Assembly (NCBI GenBank): GCA_029226205.1 | Contig: JAQXXT010000039.1 | Location: 1-34,010, forward strand | Direction: 5' to 3' | Source: Prevotellaceae bacterium | Lineage (GTDB): Bacteria; Bacteroidota; Bacteroidia; Bacteroidales; Bacteroidaceae | DNA length: 34,010 nt | Shown: positions 14,492 through 24,704 of the stretch, piece after piece | How the letters are laid out: each line of letters begins with the position of its first letter | How positions within the stretch are numbered: the first letter of the stretch is position 1 | The notes under the pieces: model-generated | The model's database searches: none | Told to the model about the DNA's origin: nothing | Seen by the model: only the letters and a program-made list of their open reading frames with translations | Position numbers and translations under genes: made by a program

Positions 14492-17400
14492 ATGATCAAG
14501 CAACAAGTAGATATTTTTCTCTCTGATTCTCCTGTTCATGGTGGTCTGGTGTCCGACGATGCTTTAAGGGAAATCTTGGGGAGATCAAAACACGAATATA
14601 TCCTTCTTCTTTTGCAAGATACGGCGATAACCTGGGGGCCGAATGCCATCCAACGTCTTGTCCGGGCAGCGGAGGAGACCGATGCCGGTATCGTCTATGC
14701 CGACTATGATGAGATCCGTCAAGGACAGAAGCAACATCATCCTGTCATTGACTATCAGAAAGGATCTCTGCGTGACGATTTCGATTTTGGTCCTGTCGTC
14801 CTTCTGCGTCGGGAACTTCTGGAGGAATATGGTTGTCAGGTCCCATTGGTATGGACTGGTGATCAGCAAAAGGAATTACAGTATGCCGGTTGGTACTGTT
14901 TCCGTCTTTTCGTCTCTCGTGAGTCCACGATTTTCCATTTGAATGAATATCTCTATACGGCAGAGGCCAAAGACCTCAGAAAGAGTGGTGAAAAGCAGTT
15001 CGACTATGTCAATCCTCGTAACCGTGAGGTGCAGATTGAGAAGGAGGAAGTCGTCACCGACCACCTTTGCCGTCTGGGTGCTCTTGTGGATTCTAAAGGC
15101 TATCAGACTCCCGATTTTCATGAGCAGCCTTTCGATCGTGAAGCCAGTGTGGTGATCCCGGTCTACAACCGTGTCAAGACCATAGGTGATGCTGTCAAGA
15201 GTGCTTGTGAGCAGGAGACGTCTTTCGACTATAATGTTATCGTCGTAGATAATCACAGTACCGACGGAACGGGAGAGGTGTTGGCATCTTTGAAAGAGAA
15301 ATATGGAGATCGTCTCGTTGTTATCGTTCCCGAGCGTCAGGACCTCGGTATCGGTGGCTGTTGGGATGAGGCGATCAATTCCACATCTTGTGGTCGCTTC
15401 GCTATCCAACTGGATTCCGATGATCTCTATTCCTCTCCCCATACGGTGTCAAAGATCGTTGAGGCTTTCTATCATCAGCAGGCAGCGATGGTCATCGGTG
15501 CCTATCGGATGTGTGATTTCTCGTTGAATACGCTTCCTCCCGGGTTGATTGACCATCATGAATGGACGGAGAAGAATGGAGCCAACAACGCCCTGCGTAT
15601 TAATGGCCTTGGTGCGCCCCGTGCCTTTTTCACGCCGTTAGCGCGTCAGGTACAATTCCCTAATACAAGTTATGGTGAGGACTATGCTCTCGGCCTGTGG
15701 TTCAGTCGTCACTACCGTATCGGTCGTATCTACGAGGAACTCTATCTCTGCCGTCGCTGGGGAGGAAACAGTGATGCCGATCTGTCGCAGGAGAAGGTGA
15801 ATCGGAACAATCACTATAAGGACGAGATCCGTACGATGGAACTCGAGGCTCGTATCCGAGAGAATAAATATGTTGACTTTGATCAGCAGACAGCCTTCGA
15901 TCGTTTCTTTGATCATCAGTTGCGGGTATGGCCGGAAGTAAAGAAACGCTATGCTGATCTTCAAGGCGTGCAGGTCCGTGATCTCGGGAAGTTGCGTGCG
16001 CAATGGAATCCGTCACGTATCGTGAGTACGGGTGCGAAAGTAGATCATGCGACGATTGCCAAGCGTCCTTGCTTCCTCTGTGATGAGAACCGTCCTAAGG
16101 AACAGCAGAGTATGCCGTTGGATGATGCCTATACATTACTCGTCAATCCGTTCCCTATTCTTCCTGAACATTTTACTATCCCTGCGCAGAAGCATCAGTT
16201 GCAGCATATAGAGAATACTTATGTTGAACTTTATCACCTCCTGGATCATGAGCCCGGAATGATGTTCTTCTATAATGGTCCGAAATGTGGAGCCAGTGCT
16301 CCCGACCACCTTCATTTCCAGGGAGGCACAAGTGGGCTGACACCTCTAGAACAGAACTGGTGGGACGAGCAGAATGACGCAACGGTCCTTGTCGACTTTG
16401 GCTATCGTGGCCAACTGTTGGCATTGCGCAGTTATCCCTGTCATGCTTTTGCTATCCGTACATCAGAGAAAGAACTAGGCTTACAACTTTTCCAGCGCCT
16501 CTATCGTGCCCTCCCTCAGCGAGAGGATGAGACAGAGCCGATGATGAATATTGTAGCTTGGTTTGATCGTGGCATGGAAGAATATATTTCTGTCATTTTT
16601 CCACGTGAGAAACATCGTCCGGACTGCTATTATGCGACAGGTGAAGACCAGTTGCTGATCAGTCCCGGAGCGCTTGATATGGCGGGACTTGCCATACTTC
16701 CACGTAAAGAAGACTACGAGAAACTGACGGATGAACGATATATTTCGATATTGAAAGAAATGTGTGTTTCTGATGATATCTATGAAAATATTATTCAGCA
16801 AGTCCGTGAGCCGGAGGTAAAAGTCGGTATTATCGGTGCCAAAGAACTGCATCTCTCTTTCCATGGGGCTTATGTAAAGGATGGCCGGAACATCGAGGGA
16901 AATCATATCGCAGCCCTTTCTCAGAAAGGTGAACTGTTATGGGACGGCAAGGTCTGTGAAGACAAAGAGCTGTTGTTTGAACCCTATGGCAGTTCCTGTT
17001 CCTTCTCCATTGACGATGTGGTGATTGGCGTCCATTTCCATTGGCAGCGGAAAGAGTGCCAGACTTTCTCCGGGAAGTTAAAACTCTGTGTTGGCTTGGA
17101 TGGTAAAGACCGCGAGGAGGAAGGGGCTGAGGCTGAGCCGCGTATCTACGCCATCAATATTCTCCGTGTAGAGAATTATCTCGAGAGCGTCATCTCCAGT
17201 GAGATGAGTGCCACATCGAGTCTGGAACTGCTGAAAGCCCATGCTGTCATCTCCCGTAGCTGGCTCATGCACATTCTGAAGGAAAAGGAAACACAGAAGA
17301 GAATGGAGTCTGTTCTGTCACAGACTCATGCAGATACTTCTAGCTCTGGTGAATTACAGCATGAAGGCGAACATATCCGTTGGTACGACCGTACAGATCA

Positions 17401-18196
17401 TACTCTCTTTGATGTTTGTGCTGATGATCATTGTCAGCGTTATCAAGGCCTCACGAAAGAGACGAATCCGCATGTCCATGAGGCTGTCGAAGATACGTAT
17501 GGTCAGGTCCTCGTCTGCGACGGAAAAATTGTCGATGCCCGTTTCAGCAAGAGTTGTGGCGGTGTGAGCGAGGAATATCAGTATTGCTGGGAAGATGAGC
17601 CGAAAGACTATCTGAAAGCTGTCCGTGATGACCGGGAGGGAGCGATTCCCGATCTTACTGTTGAGGCCAATGCGGAGCGATGGATTCGTACGGCTCCATC
17701 TGCTTTCTGTAATACTCATGATCAGAAAATTCTATCACAGGTCCTCAACGACTATGATCAAGAGACGACTGACTTCTATCGTTGGAAGGTCACGCTGACA
17801 CAGGATCACCTGCAGCAGTTGTTAAAAGATAAATGTAAGATCGCTGTGGGAGCTGTTACGGATTTGGTTCCTTTGGGCCGTGGCAAGAGCGGTCGGATCT
17901 GGAAACTGCAGATCGTAGGAACGGAAGGTTCAGTTGTCATTGGTAAGGAACTGGAGATCCGCCGTGCTCTGAGTGACAGTCATCTCTATAGTTCAGCTTT
18001 TGTCGTTGATAAGGTTTTCGAGAGTAAGGCTGCTGATCAGAAAGCCGTACCTTCCGCCTTTGTCCTCACCGGTGCCGGTTGGGGACATGGTGTCGGGCTC
18101 TGTCAGATCGGTGCAGCCGTGATGGGCGAGCAAGGCTATAGTTATCAGGATATTTTGAAACATTATTATCAGCATACAACCATCGAAACATTATGA
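14492..18196 (+). CDS. Fusion protein: GT-A-like, GT2, HIT/GalT-like (DUF4922) and SpoIID domains
   Basis: The 1234-residue product carries four regions. Residues 1-205 look like a degenerate GT-A fold (GIVYADYDE). Residues 217-430 are a GT2 glycosyltransferase ([34 protein letters not shown]). Residues 524-614 are a GalT/HIT-like DUF4922 domain with [23 protein letters not shown] and the nucleotidyl-transfer motif HLHFQ (His606, His608, Gln610). Residues 887-1229 are a SpoIID/LytB domain ([35 protein letters not shown]), a family acting on peptidoglycan glycan strands or stimulating amidases. No signal peptide or membrane segment is visible, odd for a SpoIID protein. The gene overlaps the AmpG-like gene by 4 bp. 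A role in recycling muropeptide sugars is inference. Confidence 0.88.
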   Translation: MIKQQVDIFLSDSPVHGGLVSDDALREILGRSKHEYILLLLQDTAITWGPNAIQRLVRAAEETDAGIVYADYDEIRQGQKQHHPVIDYQKGSLRDDFDFGPVVLLRRELLEEYGCQVPLVWTGDQQKELQYAGWYCFRLFVSRESTIFHLNEYLYTAEAKDLRKSGEKQFDYVNPRNREVQIEKEEVVTDHLCRLGALVDSKGYQTPDFHEQPFDREASVVIPVYNRVKTIGDAVKSACEQETSFDYNVIVVDNHSTDGTGEVLASLKEKYGDRLVVIVPERQDLGIGGCWDEAINSTSCGRFAIQLDSDDLYSSPHTVSKIVEAFYHQQAAMVIGAYRMCDFSLNTLPPGLIDHHEWTEKNGANNALRINGLGAPRAFFTPLARQVQFPNTSYGEDYALGLWFSRHYRIGRIYEELYLCRRWGGNSDADLSQEKVNRNNHYKDEIRTMELEARIRENKYVDFDQQTAFDRFFDHQLRVWPEVKKRYADLQGVQVRDLGKLRAQWNPSRIVSTGAKVDHATIAKRPCFLCDENRPKEQQSMPLDDAYTLLVNPFPILPEHFTIPAQKHQLQHIENTYVELYHLLDHEPGMMFFYNGPKCGASAPDHLHFQGGTSGLTPLEQNWWDEQNDATVLVDFGYRGQLLALRSYPCHAFAIRTSEKELGLQLFQRLYRALPQREDETEPMMNIVAWFDRGMEEYISVIFPREKHRPDCYYATGEDQLLISPGALDMAGLAILPRKEDYEKLTDERYISILKEMCVSDDIYENIIQQVREPEVKVGIIGAKELHLSFHGAYVKDGRNIEGNHIAALSQKGELLWDGKVCEDKELLFEPYGSSCSFSIDDVVIGVHFHWQRKECQTFSGKLKLCVGLDGKDREEEGAEAEPRIYAINILRVENYLESVISSEMSATSSLELLKAHAVISRSWLMHILKEKETQKRMESVLSQTHADTSSSGELQHEGEHIRWYDRTDHTLFDVCADDHCQRYQGLTKETNPHVHEAVEDTYGQVLVCDGKIVDARFSKSCGGVSEEYQYCWEDEPKDYLKAVRDDREGAIPDLTVEANAERWIRTAPSAFCNTHDQKILSQVLNDYDQETTDFYRWKVTLTQDHLQQLLKDKCKIAVGAVTDLVPLGRGKSGRIWKLQIVGTEGSVVIGKELEIRRALSDSHLYSSAFVVDKVFESKAADQKAVPSAFVLTGAGWGHGVGLCQIGAAVMGEQGYSYQDILKHYYQHTTIETL

Positions 18197-19467
18197 AGAA
18201 GCGACCATCTATTAATCCATGGGCCTGGGTGCCCTCTCTCTATTTCGCAGAGGGAATACCGAATGTCATAGTCACCGTCGTATCTCTGGTGATGTACAAG
18301 CAGATGGGGATGAGCAATGCCGCGATTACGTTCTATACGACGTGGTTGAATCTGCCGTGGCTTATCAAGCCGTTGTGGAGTCCTTTCGTGGATATCATCA
18401 AGACGAAGCGCTTCTGGGTGGTGACGATGGAGCTGCTTATTGGTGCCGCCTTGGCGGGAGTAGCGTTTACGATTCCCACCCATTGGTGGTTTCAGTCCAC
18501 GATGTTCTTCTTCTTCCTGATGGCATTCTCGAGTGCCACTCATGACATTGCTGCCGACGGATTCTATATGTTGGGATTGTCAGAGCATGACCAGAGTCTC
18601 TTCGTGGGTATCCGTAGTACGTTCTATCGTTTTGCGATGATCTTCGGTCAGGGAGTTCTGGTGATGATTGCCGGTAATCTGCAAGTATTGTTCCGTAACA
18701 GTATCCGTCTTTCCTGGAGTCTTACATTCTACGGTTTGACAGGCTTGTTTATCGCCTTATGGCTGTGGCACCGTTTCATCCTTCCCCATCCCCGGGAGGA
18801 TCATCCGCGGGAAGATGTTACGATGAATGATGTATGGCATGAGCTTGGCCAGATGATTGTGACCTTCTTCACGAAACCGTATATCATCACGGCTATGCTG
18901 TTTATGTTGTTCTACCGTATGCCGGAGGGATTTCTGACGAAGATCACCCCGCTCTTCCTCATCGACTCTGCATCGAACGGTGGCCTCGGGCTATCCCCGC
19001 AGGAGTATGGCTTTGTGTCCGGAACAGTGGGCGTTATCGGGCTGTTGCTTGGAGGAATTCTCGGAGGTATGGCAGTCTCTCGTGACGGTCTCCATCGCTG
19101 GTTGTGGCCGATGGTCTGTGCCATCACTATTCCGGATATCGTGTATGTCTATCTGAGTTATGCACTGACCGATAACTTAATGATTGTCGGCTCTTGTCTG
19201 TTCTTTGAACAGTTTGGCTATGGTTTCGGTTTTACGGCGTATATGCTGTATCTCATCTATTTCTCACAGGGAGATTATAAGACAAGCCATTACGCGCTTT
19301 GTACGTTTTTCATGACGGCGAGTCTGATGTTACCGGGGCTGATCAGTGGATGGATGCAGGAGCTGATGGGATATCGGATGTATTTTGTGCTGGTCATGGC
19401 CTTCTGTCTGGTTACATTCATTGTAGCAAAACTTGTACATATTGATCCTGAATTTGGGAAAAAGTAA
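18193..19467 (+). CDS. AmpG-like major facilitator permease
   Basis: AmpG permeases import GlcNAc-anhydroMurNAc muropeptides for cell-wall recycling. The 424-residue product has about 12 hydrophobic helices. Its opening resembles the AmpG family: [51 protein letters not shown]. The motif [14 protein letters not shown] corresponds to the AmpG SATQDIAxDA region. The start codon overlaps the previous stop (ATGA), strong evidence for coupled translation with the GT2-DUF4922-SpoIID protein. The transported substrate is not proven by sequence; a muropeptide or sugar is likely. Confidence 0.85.
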   Translation: MKKRPSINPWAWVPSLYFAEGIPNVIVTVVSLVMYKQMGMSNAAITFYTTWLNLPWLIKPLWSPFVDIIKTKRFWVVTMELLIGAALAGVAFTIPTHWWFQSTMFFFFLMAFSSATHDIAADGFYMLGLSEHDQSLFVGIRSTFYRFAMIFGQGVLVMIAGNLQVLFRNSIRLSWSLTFYGLTGLFIALWLWHRFILPHPREDHPREDVTMNDVWHELGQMIVTFFTKPYIITAMLFMLFYRMPEGFLTKITPLFLIDSASNGGLGLSPQEYGFVSGTVGVIGLLLGGILGGMAVSRDGLHRWLWPMVCAITIPDIVYVYLSYALTDNLMIVGSCLFFEQFGYGFGFTAYMLYLIYFSQGDYKTSHYALCTFFMTASLMLPGLISGWMQELMGYRMYFVLVMAFCLVTFIVAKLVHIDPEFGKK

Positions 19468-19484
19468 TGTAGAAGTAAAAAAGT

Positions 19485-19550
19485 AAAGAAGTAAAAAAGT
19501 AAAGCTACCTCAGTGGATCCTTTGCGGTAGCTTTACTTTTTTACTTCTTT
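19485..19550. terminator. Bidirectional terminator between convergent genes
   Basis: A perfect 25-bp inverted repeat (19485-19509 and 19526-19550) with a 16-nt loop. The GC core is GCTACC/GGTAGC and the outer stem is A-rich on one side and T-rich on the other, giving a U tract in either direction. It separates the AmpG-like gene (+) from aguB (-). The left side carries a second GAAGTAAAAAAGTAAA direct repeat. Confidence 0.85.
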
Positions 19551-19554
19551 AATT

Positions 19555-20442
19555 TTAGTCTATGAATCTCTTCGTGATGTCGCCATACGCATCGATACGG
19601 CGGTCACGGAGGAAGGGCCACCAGCGACGAACCTGTTCACTATGTTCGAGGTCGATGTTGACGACGATGCTCTCTTCCTCATTGTCGGAAGCACGGTAGA
19701 GCAGTTCACCCTGAGGTCCTACGATCATACTGCTGCCCCAGAAGACAATGCCTTTCGTCTGTCCACTCGGGTCGGGCTCGAAGCCGACACGGTTGACGGT
19801 GACCACGGGAATACCATTGGCTACGGCATGACCGCGTTGAACAGTCGTCCATGCCTCTCGCTGTCGCTGCTGTTCTTCGGGAGAGTCACTCGTTTCGTAA
19901 CCGATGGCGGTAGGATAGATGAGAATCTCCGCACCCTGCAGTGCCATGAGGCGGGCAGCCTCGGGATACCACTGATCCCAGCAGACGAGGACGCCGAGGC
20001 GTCCGACACTTGTGTCGATGGGATGGAAGCCGAGGTCGCTGGGCGTGAAGTAGAACTTCTCATAATAGGCGGGATCATCAGGGATATGCATCTTCCGATA
20101 GATGCCGGCGATGGAGCCGTCACGTTCGATCACCACGGCTGTGTTATGGTACAGTCCTGGTGCCCGTTTCTCGAAGAGCGAGGTAACGATGACGACATTC
20201 AGTTCCCTTGCCAGTTCTCCATAGAAACTTGTAGAAGGACCGGGGATAGGTTCTGCGAGGTTGAAATTATTGACATCTTCCACCTGACAGAAGTAGAGGG
20301 AGTTATGTAACTCCTGCAGAACGATCAGTTCTGCACCACGGTGTGCGAGGTCTGTGATCTCCTCTGCCGTCCGTCGGAGATTCTCCCTCACGTCAGCGGT
20401 CTTGGACAATTGTAAGAGTCCGATTTTGATTTCTTTGGTCAT
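19555..20442 (-). CDS. aguB: N-carbamoylputrescine amidase
   Basis: AguB hydrolyses N-carbamoylputrescine to putrescine, CO2 and ammonia. The 295-residue nitrilase-superfamily product has the catalytic triad Glu44 (LQELHNSLYF), Lys116 (YRKMHIPDDP) and Cys153 (LVCWDQWYPEAARL). The segments YEKFYFTPSDLGF and FWGSSMIVGPQGE are typical of the AguB subgroup. It begins 35 bp after the aguA stop and is certainly in the same transcription unit. Confidence 0.96.
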   Translation of the reverse strand: MTKEIKIGLLQLSKTADVRENLRRTAEEITDLAHRGAELIVLQELHNSLYFCQVEDVNNFNLAEPIPGPSTSFYGELARELNVVIVTSLFEKRAPGLYHNTAVVIERDGSIAGIYRKMHIPDDPAYYEKFYFTPSDLGFHPIDTSVGRLGVLVCWDQWYPEAARLMALQGAEILIYPTAIGYETSDSPEEQQRQREAWTTVQRGHAVANGIPVVTVNRVGFEPDPSGQTKGIVFWGSSMIVGPQGELLYRASDNEEESIVVNIDLEHSEQVRRWWPFLRDRRIDAYGDITKRFID

Positions 20443-20477
20443 ATGATATATGTATCGTGGACTTCCGGAGCTATAGC

Positions 20478-21593
20478 TTATTGAGCGATGGAAGCGCCGG
20501 GAGCCCAGTTGAAGTTGGTATGCGTGCGGATAGCTCCCTTTGGCAGTTGCATCGTCAGGCAGTGGATGGAGCCGTGCTGTCGGATGACCGTACGGGCATC
20601 AACGCCGATGACAGTTCTGCCGGGGAAAGCCTTTTCCAGTTGTTCCTTTGCTTTCTTGTCATTCTCTTCCTGTCCGTAAGTTGGCATGATGACGGCCCCG
20701 TTGATGACGAGGAAGTTGGCGTAGGTTGCCGGCAGGCGGTCATCACCATCGTAGATGGCGTCGGCCATGGGCAATGGCAGCAAGCGGTACGGCTTTCCGT
20801 CGAGCGTCCTGAGGGTCTTCAGTTGTTCTTCCAGTTGTACGAAGTCATCGTGCTGAGGATCGCTCTCGCCACCAGGTGCTATATATAATAAGGTGTCATT
20901 GGGCGCAAGGCGGACAATGGTGTCGATATGTCCATCGGTATCATCACCGATGAGGTGTCCGTGGTCTATCCATACGACGCGCTGCGCATGGAAAAGGATC
21001 CGCAGACGCTCGTCGATATCCTTCTTCGTCAGTGGCTGGTTGCGGTGAGGGGCCAGCAGACACATCGACGTCGTGAAGATCGTTCCTTTGCCATCACTCT
21101 CAATAGCTCCTCCTTCGAGGGTGAAGTCGGTATGGTTCTCCAAGACAGCCTTGAAGGCACCGGCGTAGTAGAGCTGCAGGTTGATGCGGTTATCCTTGTC
21201 ATAAGGATATTTCTCTCCCCATCCGTTGAAGTTGAAGTCGAGCATGTGGATCGGCACCTGCCAAACATGGGCTTTACCCGTAGATACCAGTGTGATCGGA
21301 CCATGGTCACGGGCCCATGTGTCATCGGTGTCGACGGCATAGCATTTGACTTTTTTCATCTGTTCCTCGTTCAGTCTGTCCTTCAACTGTTTCTCTACCT
21401 TCTCCGGCTCAGGTGTAGCGATGATGAGTTTCTCATGCCGTGTGATGATGTCGGCAAGTTGTAGAAAGGTCTCCGTGATTTCCTGGAGATAGGGTTTCCA
21501 GTCGGTATGTTCATGAGGCCACGTGAGCATGATACCGCTCTGTCGGTCCCATTCCGGAGGCAAAATAAAATCACTTTGTAAGGTTACATTCAT
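20478..21593 (-). CDS. aguA: Agmatine deiminase
   Basis: AguA converts agmatine to N-carbamoylputrescine and ammonia, the step before AguB. The 371-residue product belongs to the peptidyl-arginine-deiminase fold: LPPEWDRQSGIMLTWPH, DTWARDHGPI, LEGGAIESDGKGTI, the histidine motif GDDTDGHIDTIVR, and the nucleophile Cys345 in GSIHCLTMQ. No signal peptide is present, as expected for the cytoplasmic enzyme. Together with aguB it gives the arginine-decarboxylase-dependent route to putrescine; the decarboxylase is not in the window. Confidence 0.96.
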   Translation of the reverse strand: MNVTLQSDFILPPEWDRQSGIMLTWPHEHTDWKPYLQEITETFLQLADIITRHEKLIIATPEPEKVEKQLKDRLNEEQMKKVKCYAVDTDDTWARDHGPITLVSTGKAHVWQVPIHMLDFNFNGWGEKYPYDKDNRINLQLYYAGAFKAVLENHTDFTLEGGAIESDGKGTIFTTSMCLLAPHRNQPLTKKDIDERLRILFHAQRVVWIDHGHLIGDDTDGHIDTIVRLAPNDTLLYIAPGGESDPQHDDFVQLEEQLKTLRTLDGKPYRLLPLPMADAIYDGDDRLPATYANFLVINGAVIMPTYGQEENDKKAKEQLEKAFPGRTVIGVDARTVIRQHGSIHCLTMQLPKGAIRTHTNFNWAPGASIAQ

Positions 21594-21642
21594 CTTCTTC
21601 GGTTTTAAGGGTTGAACAATGTTGATACTGCGTTATCTGATG

Positions 21643-21673
21643 CAAATCTAGTTAAAAAAAATGACACCACCAA
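21643..21673 (-). promoter_or_regulatory. Predicted promoter of aguA-aguB
   Basis: Minus-strand TTG (21671-21673), 20 bp, then TAGATTTG (21643-21650), matching TTG-N20-TAnnTTTG. The ATG at 21593 lies 49 bp downstream. Confidence 0.7.
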
Positions 21674-21700
21674 CAAAATAAGAAAAAAAGAAAGAAAAGT

Positions 21701-21731
21701 TTGTGGATTCCGATAAAATATTGTACTTTTG
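21701..21731 (+). promoter_or_regulatory. Predicted promoter of the Nif3-like gene
   Basis: TTG (21701-21703), 20 bp, then TACTTTTG (21724-21731). It diverges from the aguA promoter; the two -33 boxes are about 28 bp apart. The GTG start at 21752 follows 20 bp after the box. Confidence 0.72.
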
Positions 21732-21751
21732 CAGTCTAAAATCATTTTAGC

Positions 21752-22549
21752 GTGAAATTAGGAAATGTACTTCATGCCCTTGAACGTTTCGCGCCTCTGC
21801 CCCTGCAGGAAGACTATGATCATGCCGGCTTGCAGATCGGATTACCAGAGGCGGAAGTCTCAGGGGCTTTATTGTGTCTTGACGTGACGGAGTCCCTAGT
21901 CGATGAGGCGTTGTCGAAAGGATGTAATCTCATCGTGAGTCATCATCCTCTTCTCTTCCACGGCCTTCATCGTATCAGTGATGAGGATATGGTCCAGCGT
22001 GTTGTTATCAAGGCCATCAAACATGATATTGCCATCATCTCCATGCATACGAATCTTGATGCCGCTGCCGGAGGTGTCAACTGGAAGATTGCAGAGAAAC
22101 TCGGCCTTTCGGATTGTCATCCATTAGGTAAGGAGCAAGAGGTCGATGGGATTAAAGGATCGGAAGGCCTTCTCGGTCGTTTTGCAGAGCCAATGGCCGC
22201 CGATGATTTTGTGGAACATGTTCAGCGTGTCTTTAAGGTAGAGTGCGTGATGACCAATGAACTCCTTCGCCGTCCTATAGAGACCGTTGCCCTCTGTGGT
22301 GGCGCCGGCAGTTTCCTGTTGCCGACAGCCCTTGCAGCCGGAGCCGATGCCTTCCTGACCGGTGAGATGCATTATCATGAGTATTTCGGCCATGAGCAGG
22401 AGATTCAGCTCTGTGTCATTGGGCATTACCAGAGTGAGCAGTATACCTCAGAACTGTTACAGGAGATTCTTCAGAAGAGTTGTCCGGAGTTAAGGACGGT
22501 AGTGACGGAAGAAGACACGAATCCTATTTTGTATTTTCATCAACATTAA
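21752..22549 (+). CDS. Nif3-like dinuclear metal centre protein
   Basis: The Nif3/YbgI/YqfO family forms hexameric toroids with a two-metal site; it has been proposed as a GTP cyclohydrolase I type 2, but the true role is unclear. The 265-residue product starts with GTG (MKLGNVLHALERFAPLPLQEDYDHAGLQIGL), an alignment that fixes the start. Metal-site motifs are VSHHPLLFHG, HTNLDAAAGGVN and, near the end, GEMHYHE and GHYQSEQ. The length is that of the short form lacking the inserted CutA-like domain. It lies 21 bp before a zinc-ribbon coiled-coil gene, a pairing common in bacteria. Confidence 0.93.
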   Translation: MKLGNVLHALERFAPLPLQEDYDHAGLQIGLPEAEVSGALLCLDVTESLVDEALSKGCNLIVSHHPLLFHGLHRISDEDMVQRVVIKAIKHDIAIISMHTNLDAAAGGVNWKIAEKLGLSDCHPLGKEQEVDGIKGSEGLLGRFAEPMAADDFVEHVQRVFKVECVMTNELLRRPIETVALCGGAGSFLLPTALAAGADAFLTGEMHYHEYFGHEQEIQLCVIGHYQSEQYTSELLQEILQKSCPELRTVVTEEDTNPILYFHQH

Positions 22550-22570
22550 TTCATATTTATCACAAACGAT

Positions 22571-23413
22571 ATGTCAACAAAAAAAGATCCTACAGAAATG
22601 ACGGTAGAGGAGAAGCTCTCCACCCTCTATCAGTTACAGCAGACGCTCTCTGCCATTGATGAGAAGCGTGCCCTCCGTGGTGAGTTGCCCTATGAGGTGC
22701 AGGAGCTGGAGGATGAGATCGCCGGTCTTCAGACGCGTGCGGAACATATCCAGCAGGACATTGACAGTTTCAACAATGCCATTGCCAAGAACCAGGCAGA
22801 CATCCAGGATGCCCAGGCATCTCTGGCCCGTTATCATCAGCAGTTGGACACGGTAGCCAACAACCGCGAGTATGACATGCTGAGCAAGGAGATCGACTTC
22901 CAGCAGTTGGAGGTTGATCTGTGCAACAAAAAGATCAAGGAGGCACAGCAGAAGGTCGTTGAGAAGCAGCAGGCCCTTGCCAACACGCAGTCTACCATTG
23001 CAGACCGCAATGCCGATTTGGAGCATAAGCGTGGCGAGCTCGACGAGGTCATGCAGGAGACAAAGGACGAGGAGGCCAAGCTGAAAGTCAAGGCTGAGGA
23101 GTTGGAGAAGAAGATTGAGCCCCGTCTCCTTCAGAGCTTCAAGCGTATCCGCAAGAATGCCCGTAATGGTCTCGGCATCGTCTATGTGCAGCGTGATGCC
23201 TGCGGTGGTTGTTTCAACAAGATTCCGCCACAGCGTCAGCTTGATATCAAGATGCACAAGAAGATCATTGTCTGCGAGTACTGTGGTCGTATCCTCATCG
23301 ATCCTGAATTGGCCGGTGTGAAGACGGAAGCCAAGGAGGAGAAGCCGAAGCGTAAGCGTTCCATCCGTAAGACTAAGAAGGCTGCAGAGGCCACAGAGGT
23401 TCCCGAGGCATAA
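22571..23413 (+). CDS. Coiled-coil protein with C-terminal C4 zinc ribbon (CdsZ/zf-RING_7 type)
   Basis: The 280-residue product has a long antiparallel coiled coil (about 10-195) and a four-cysteine zinc ribbon (CGGCFNKI ... CEYCGRIL, about 213-242), then a lysine-rich tail of about 35 residues. This is the family found beside nif3 in many bacteria; members have been linked to nucleic-acid binding and secretion chaperoning, but no general function is agreed. It follows the Nif3-like gene by 21 bp. Confidence 0.9.
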   Translation: MSTKKDPTEMTVEEKLSTLYQLQQTLSAIDEKRALRGELPYEVQELEDEIAGLQTRAEHIQQDIDSFNNAIAKNQADIQDAQASLARYHQQLDTVANNREYDMLSKEIDFQQLEVDLCNKKIKEAQQKVVEKQQALANTQSTIADRNADLEHKRGELDEVMQETKDEEAKLKVKAEELEKKIEPRLLQSFKRIRKNARNGLGIVYVQRDACGGCFNKIPPQRQLDIKMHKKIIVCEYCGRILIDPELAGVKTEAKEEKPKRKRSIRKTKKAAEATEVPEA

Positions 23414-23425
23414 ACATTCGTAATT

Positions 23426-23439
23426 CCCCCCCCCCCCCC
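23426..23439. repeat. Run of 14 C bases
   Basis: An uninterrupted C14 tract begins 12 bp after the zinc-ribbon stop codon, just before a family A cluster. It is intergenic and 170 bp upstream of the next promoter, so it is not obviously a phase-variation switch. Its length is also open to sequencing error. Confidence 0.85.
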
Positions 23440-23445
23440 AACCCA

Positions 23446-23558
23446 CCGTAGGGCGCGGCCCTTGTGGCCGTCCTAACCGGGAATCGTGGATTTAGGACGG
23501 CCACAAGGGCCGCACCCTACGGTGGATTTAGGACGGCCACAAGGGCCGCACCCTACGG
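23446..23558. repeat. Three family A REP-like repeats, one forward and two reversed
   Basis: Copies are at 23446-23476 (forward), 23492-23522 and 23528-23558 (both reversed). The first two form a 31-bp inverted repeat with one mismatch across a 15-bp linker that begins CCGGGAA. They sit between the zinc-ribbon gene and the terminator at 23576. Confidence 0.88.
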
Positions 23559-23575
23559 AGGGAGAACATGAATAA

Positions 23576-23611
23576 ATGGCTACAGCGTAAAAAACTGTAG
23601 CCATTTTTTTG
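23576..23611 (+). terminator. Intrinsic terminator after the zinc-ribbon gene
   Basis: Perfect 10-bp stem ATGGCTACAG / CTGTAGCCAT (23576-23585 and 23595-23604), a 9-nt loop and a T run at 23604-23610. It ends the nif3-zinc ribbon transcript after the family A cluster. Confidence 0.85.
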
Positions 23612-23638
23612 TATATTGTAGAAAAAGATGTATCTTTG
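23609..23638 (+). promoter_or_regulatory. Predicted promoter of the M48 metalloprotease gene
   Basis: TTG (23609-23611), 19 bp, then TATCTTTG (23631-23638). The -33 box overlaps the end of the preceding terminator's T run. The ATG at 23671 is 32 bp downstream. Confidence 0.72.
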
Positions 23639-23670
23639 TCCTCAGATTTAAAATGTGATACTTAAAAGAA

Positions 23671-24576
23671 ATGAGAAGTAAACGTTTACATGTAATTTTG
23701 CTCACTGCCATGATGGTCTTAGGTCTGGCAGGTTGTGGCACGACGCAGACGGTGCCTATCACGGGCCGTCAGCACAAGATTGCTGTCTCTGATCAGGCTC
23801 TCCTCCAGGAGTCCCGTCAGGAGTATGCCGCTTTTATGGCAAAGAACAAGAAGTCTACCGATGCTGCCAGCACAGCGATGGTCCAGCGTGTTGGTCGCCG
23901 TTTGGCCAATGCTGTAGAGACTTATCTAAAGCAGAACGGCTATGCCTCAGAGATCAAGAACTACGAATGGGAGTTCAACCTCGTACAGAACAAGGAAGCC
24001 AATGCCTGGTGTATGCCCGGTGGTAAGATCGTGGTCTATGAGGGTCTGCTGCCGATCACGCAGAACGAGACGTCCCTGGCCATCGTCCTCGGTCATGAGA
24101 TTGCCCATGCCGTTGCCAAGCACAGTGCGGAGCAGATGACGAAGGCGCAGAATCAGAACATCGGTATTCAACTCGGTGGTGCCCTCCTCGGCGCCGTCGC
24201 CGGCAGTGATGTGGCCAATGTTGCTGCCAATGTCGCCAGTAATGGTTTCCAGTTGCTGAACCTCAAATACAGTCGTCAGGATGAGCTCGAGGCCGATCAC
24301 ATGGGTCTGATCTTTGCCGCTATGGCCGGCTATGATCCTCAGCAGGCAATTCCTTTCTGGAAGCGTATGGCCGGAAACAGTGGCAATGGTGGCAGTGGCT
24401 CTTATACGGGCGCTTCCACGTCTGACTTCCTCTCTACGCACCCCTCCGATGCCAAGCGTATCGCTGCTTTGGAGCAGGAGATGCCTGAGGCTCTGAAATA
24501 CTACAAGCAGAGCTCGAAAGCCGTGACGACAAAGAAGACGACGTCACGCAAGAGTTCTTCGCGCAAGAGACGTTAA
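23671..24576 (+). CDS. M48-family zinc metalloprotease lipoprotein
   Basis: The 301-residue product has a lipoprotein signal with lipobox LAGC (Cys22), then TVPITGRQ, a common opening in Bacteroidota members. The zinc site is HEIAH (His142, Glu143, His146) with Glu205 in DELEADHMG. The glycine-rich segment at 166-195 and STHPSDAKRI near the end are typical of periplasmic BepA/LoiP-type peptidases that handle outer-membrane proteins. The last 20 residues are strongly basic (Lys, Arg, Ser). The exact substrate cannot be read from sequence. Confidence 0.92.
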   Translation: MRSKRLHVILLTAMMVLGLAGCGTTQTVPITGRQHKIAVSDQALLQESRQEYAAFMAKNKKSTDAASTAMVQRVGRRLANAVETYLKQNGYASEIKNYEWEFNLVQNKEANAWCMPGGKIVVYEGLLPITQNETSLAIVLGHEIAHAVAKHSAEQMTKAQNQNIGIQLGGALLGAVAGSDVANVAANVASNGFQLLNLKYSRQDELEADHMGLIFAAMAGYDPQQAIPFWKRMAGNSGNGGSGSYTGASTSDFLSTHPSDAKRIAALEQEMPEALKYYKQSSKAVTTKKTTSRKSSSRKRR

Positions 24577-24632
24577 TATCTTATTTGGTTCCCGCCGGTA
24601 TCTGTTCGGTTGCCCAACTGCCTTGGAAACAT

Positions 24633-24675
24633 CCGTCGTACCGACGGCGGGCCGCCACAAGGGACGGCCCCTGCA
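24633..24675. repeat. Family B REP-like repeat with companion hairpin (reversed)
   Basis: Core 24648-24675, preceded by hairpin CCGTCG-TAC-CGACGG (24633-24647). It lies in the 128-bp gap between the M48 gene and NfeD, where no other signal is seen. Confidence 0.85.
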
Positions 24676-24704
24676 AGTGGATATTTTGATAACCCTTTAT
24701 TCCG

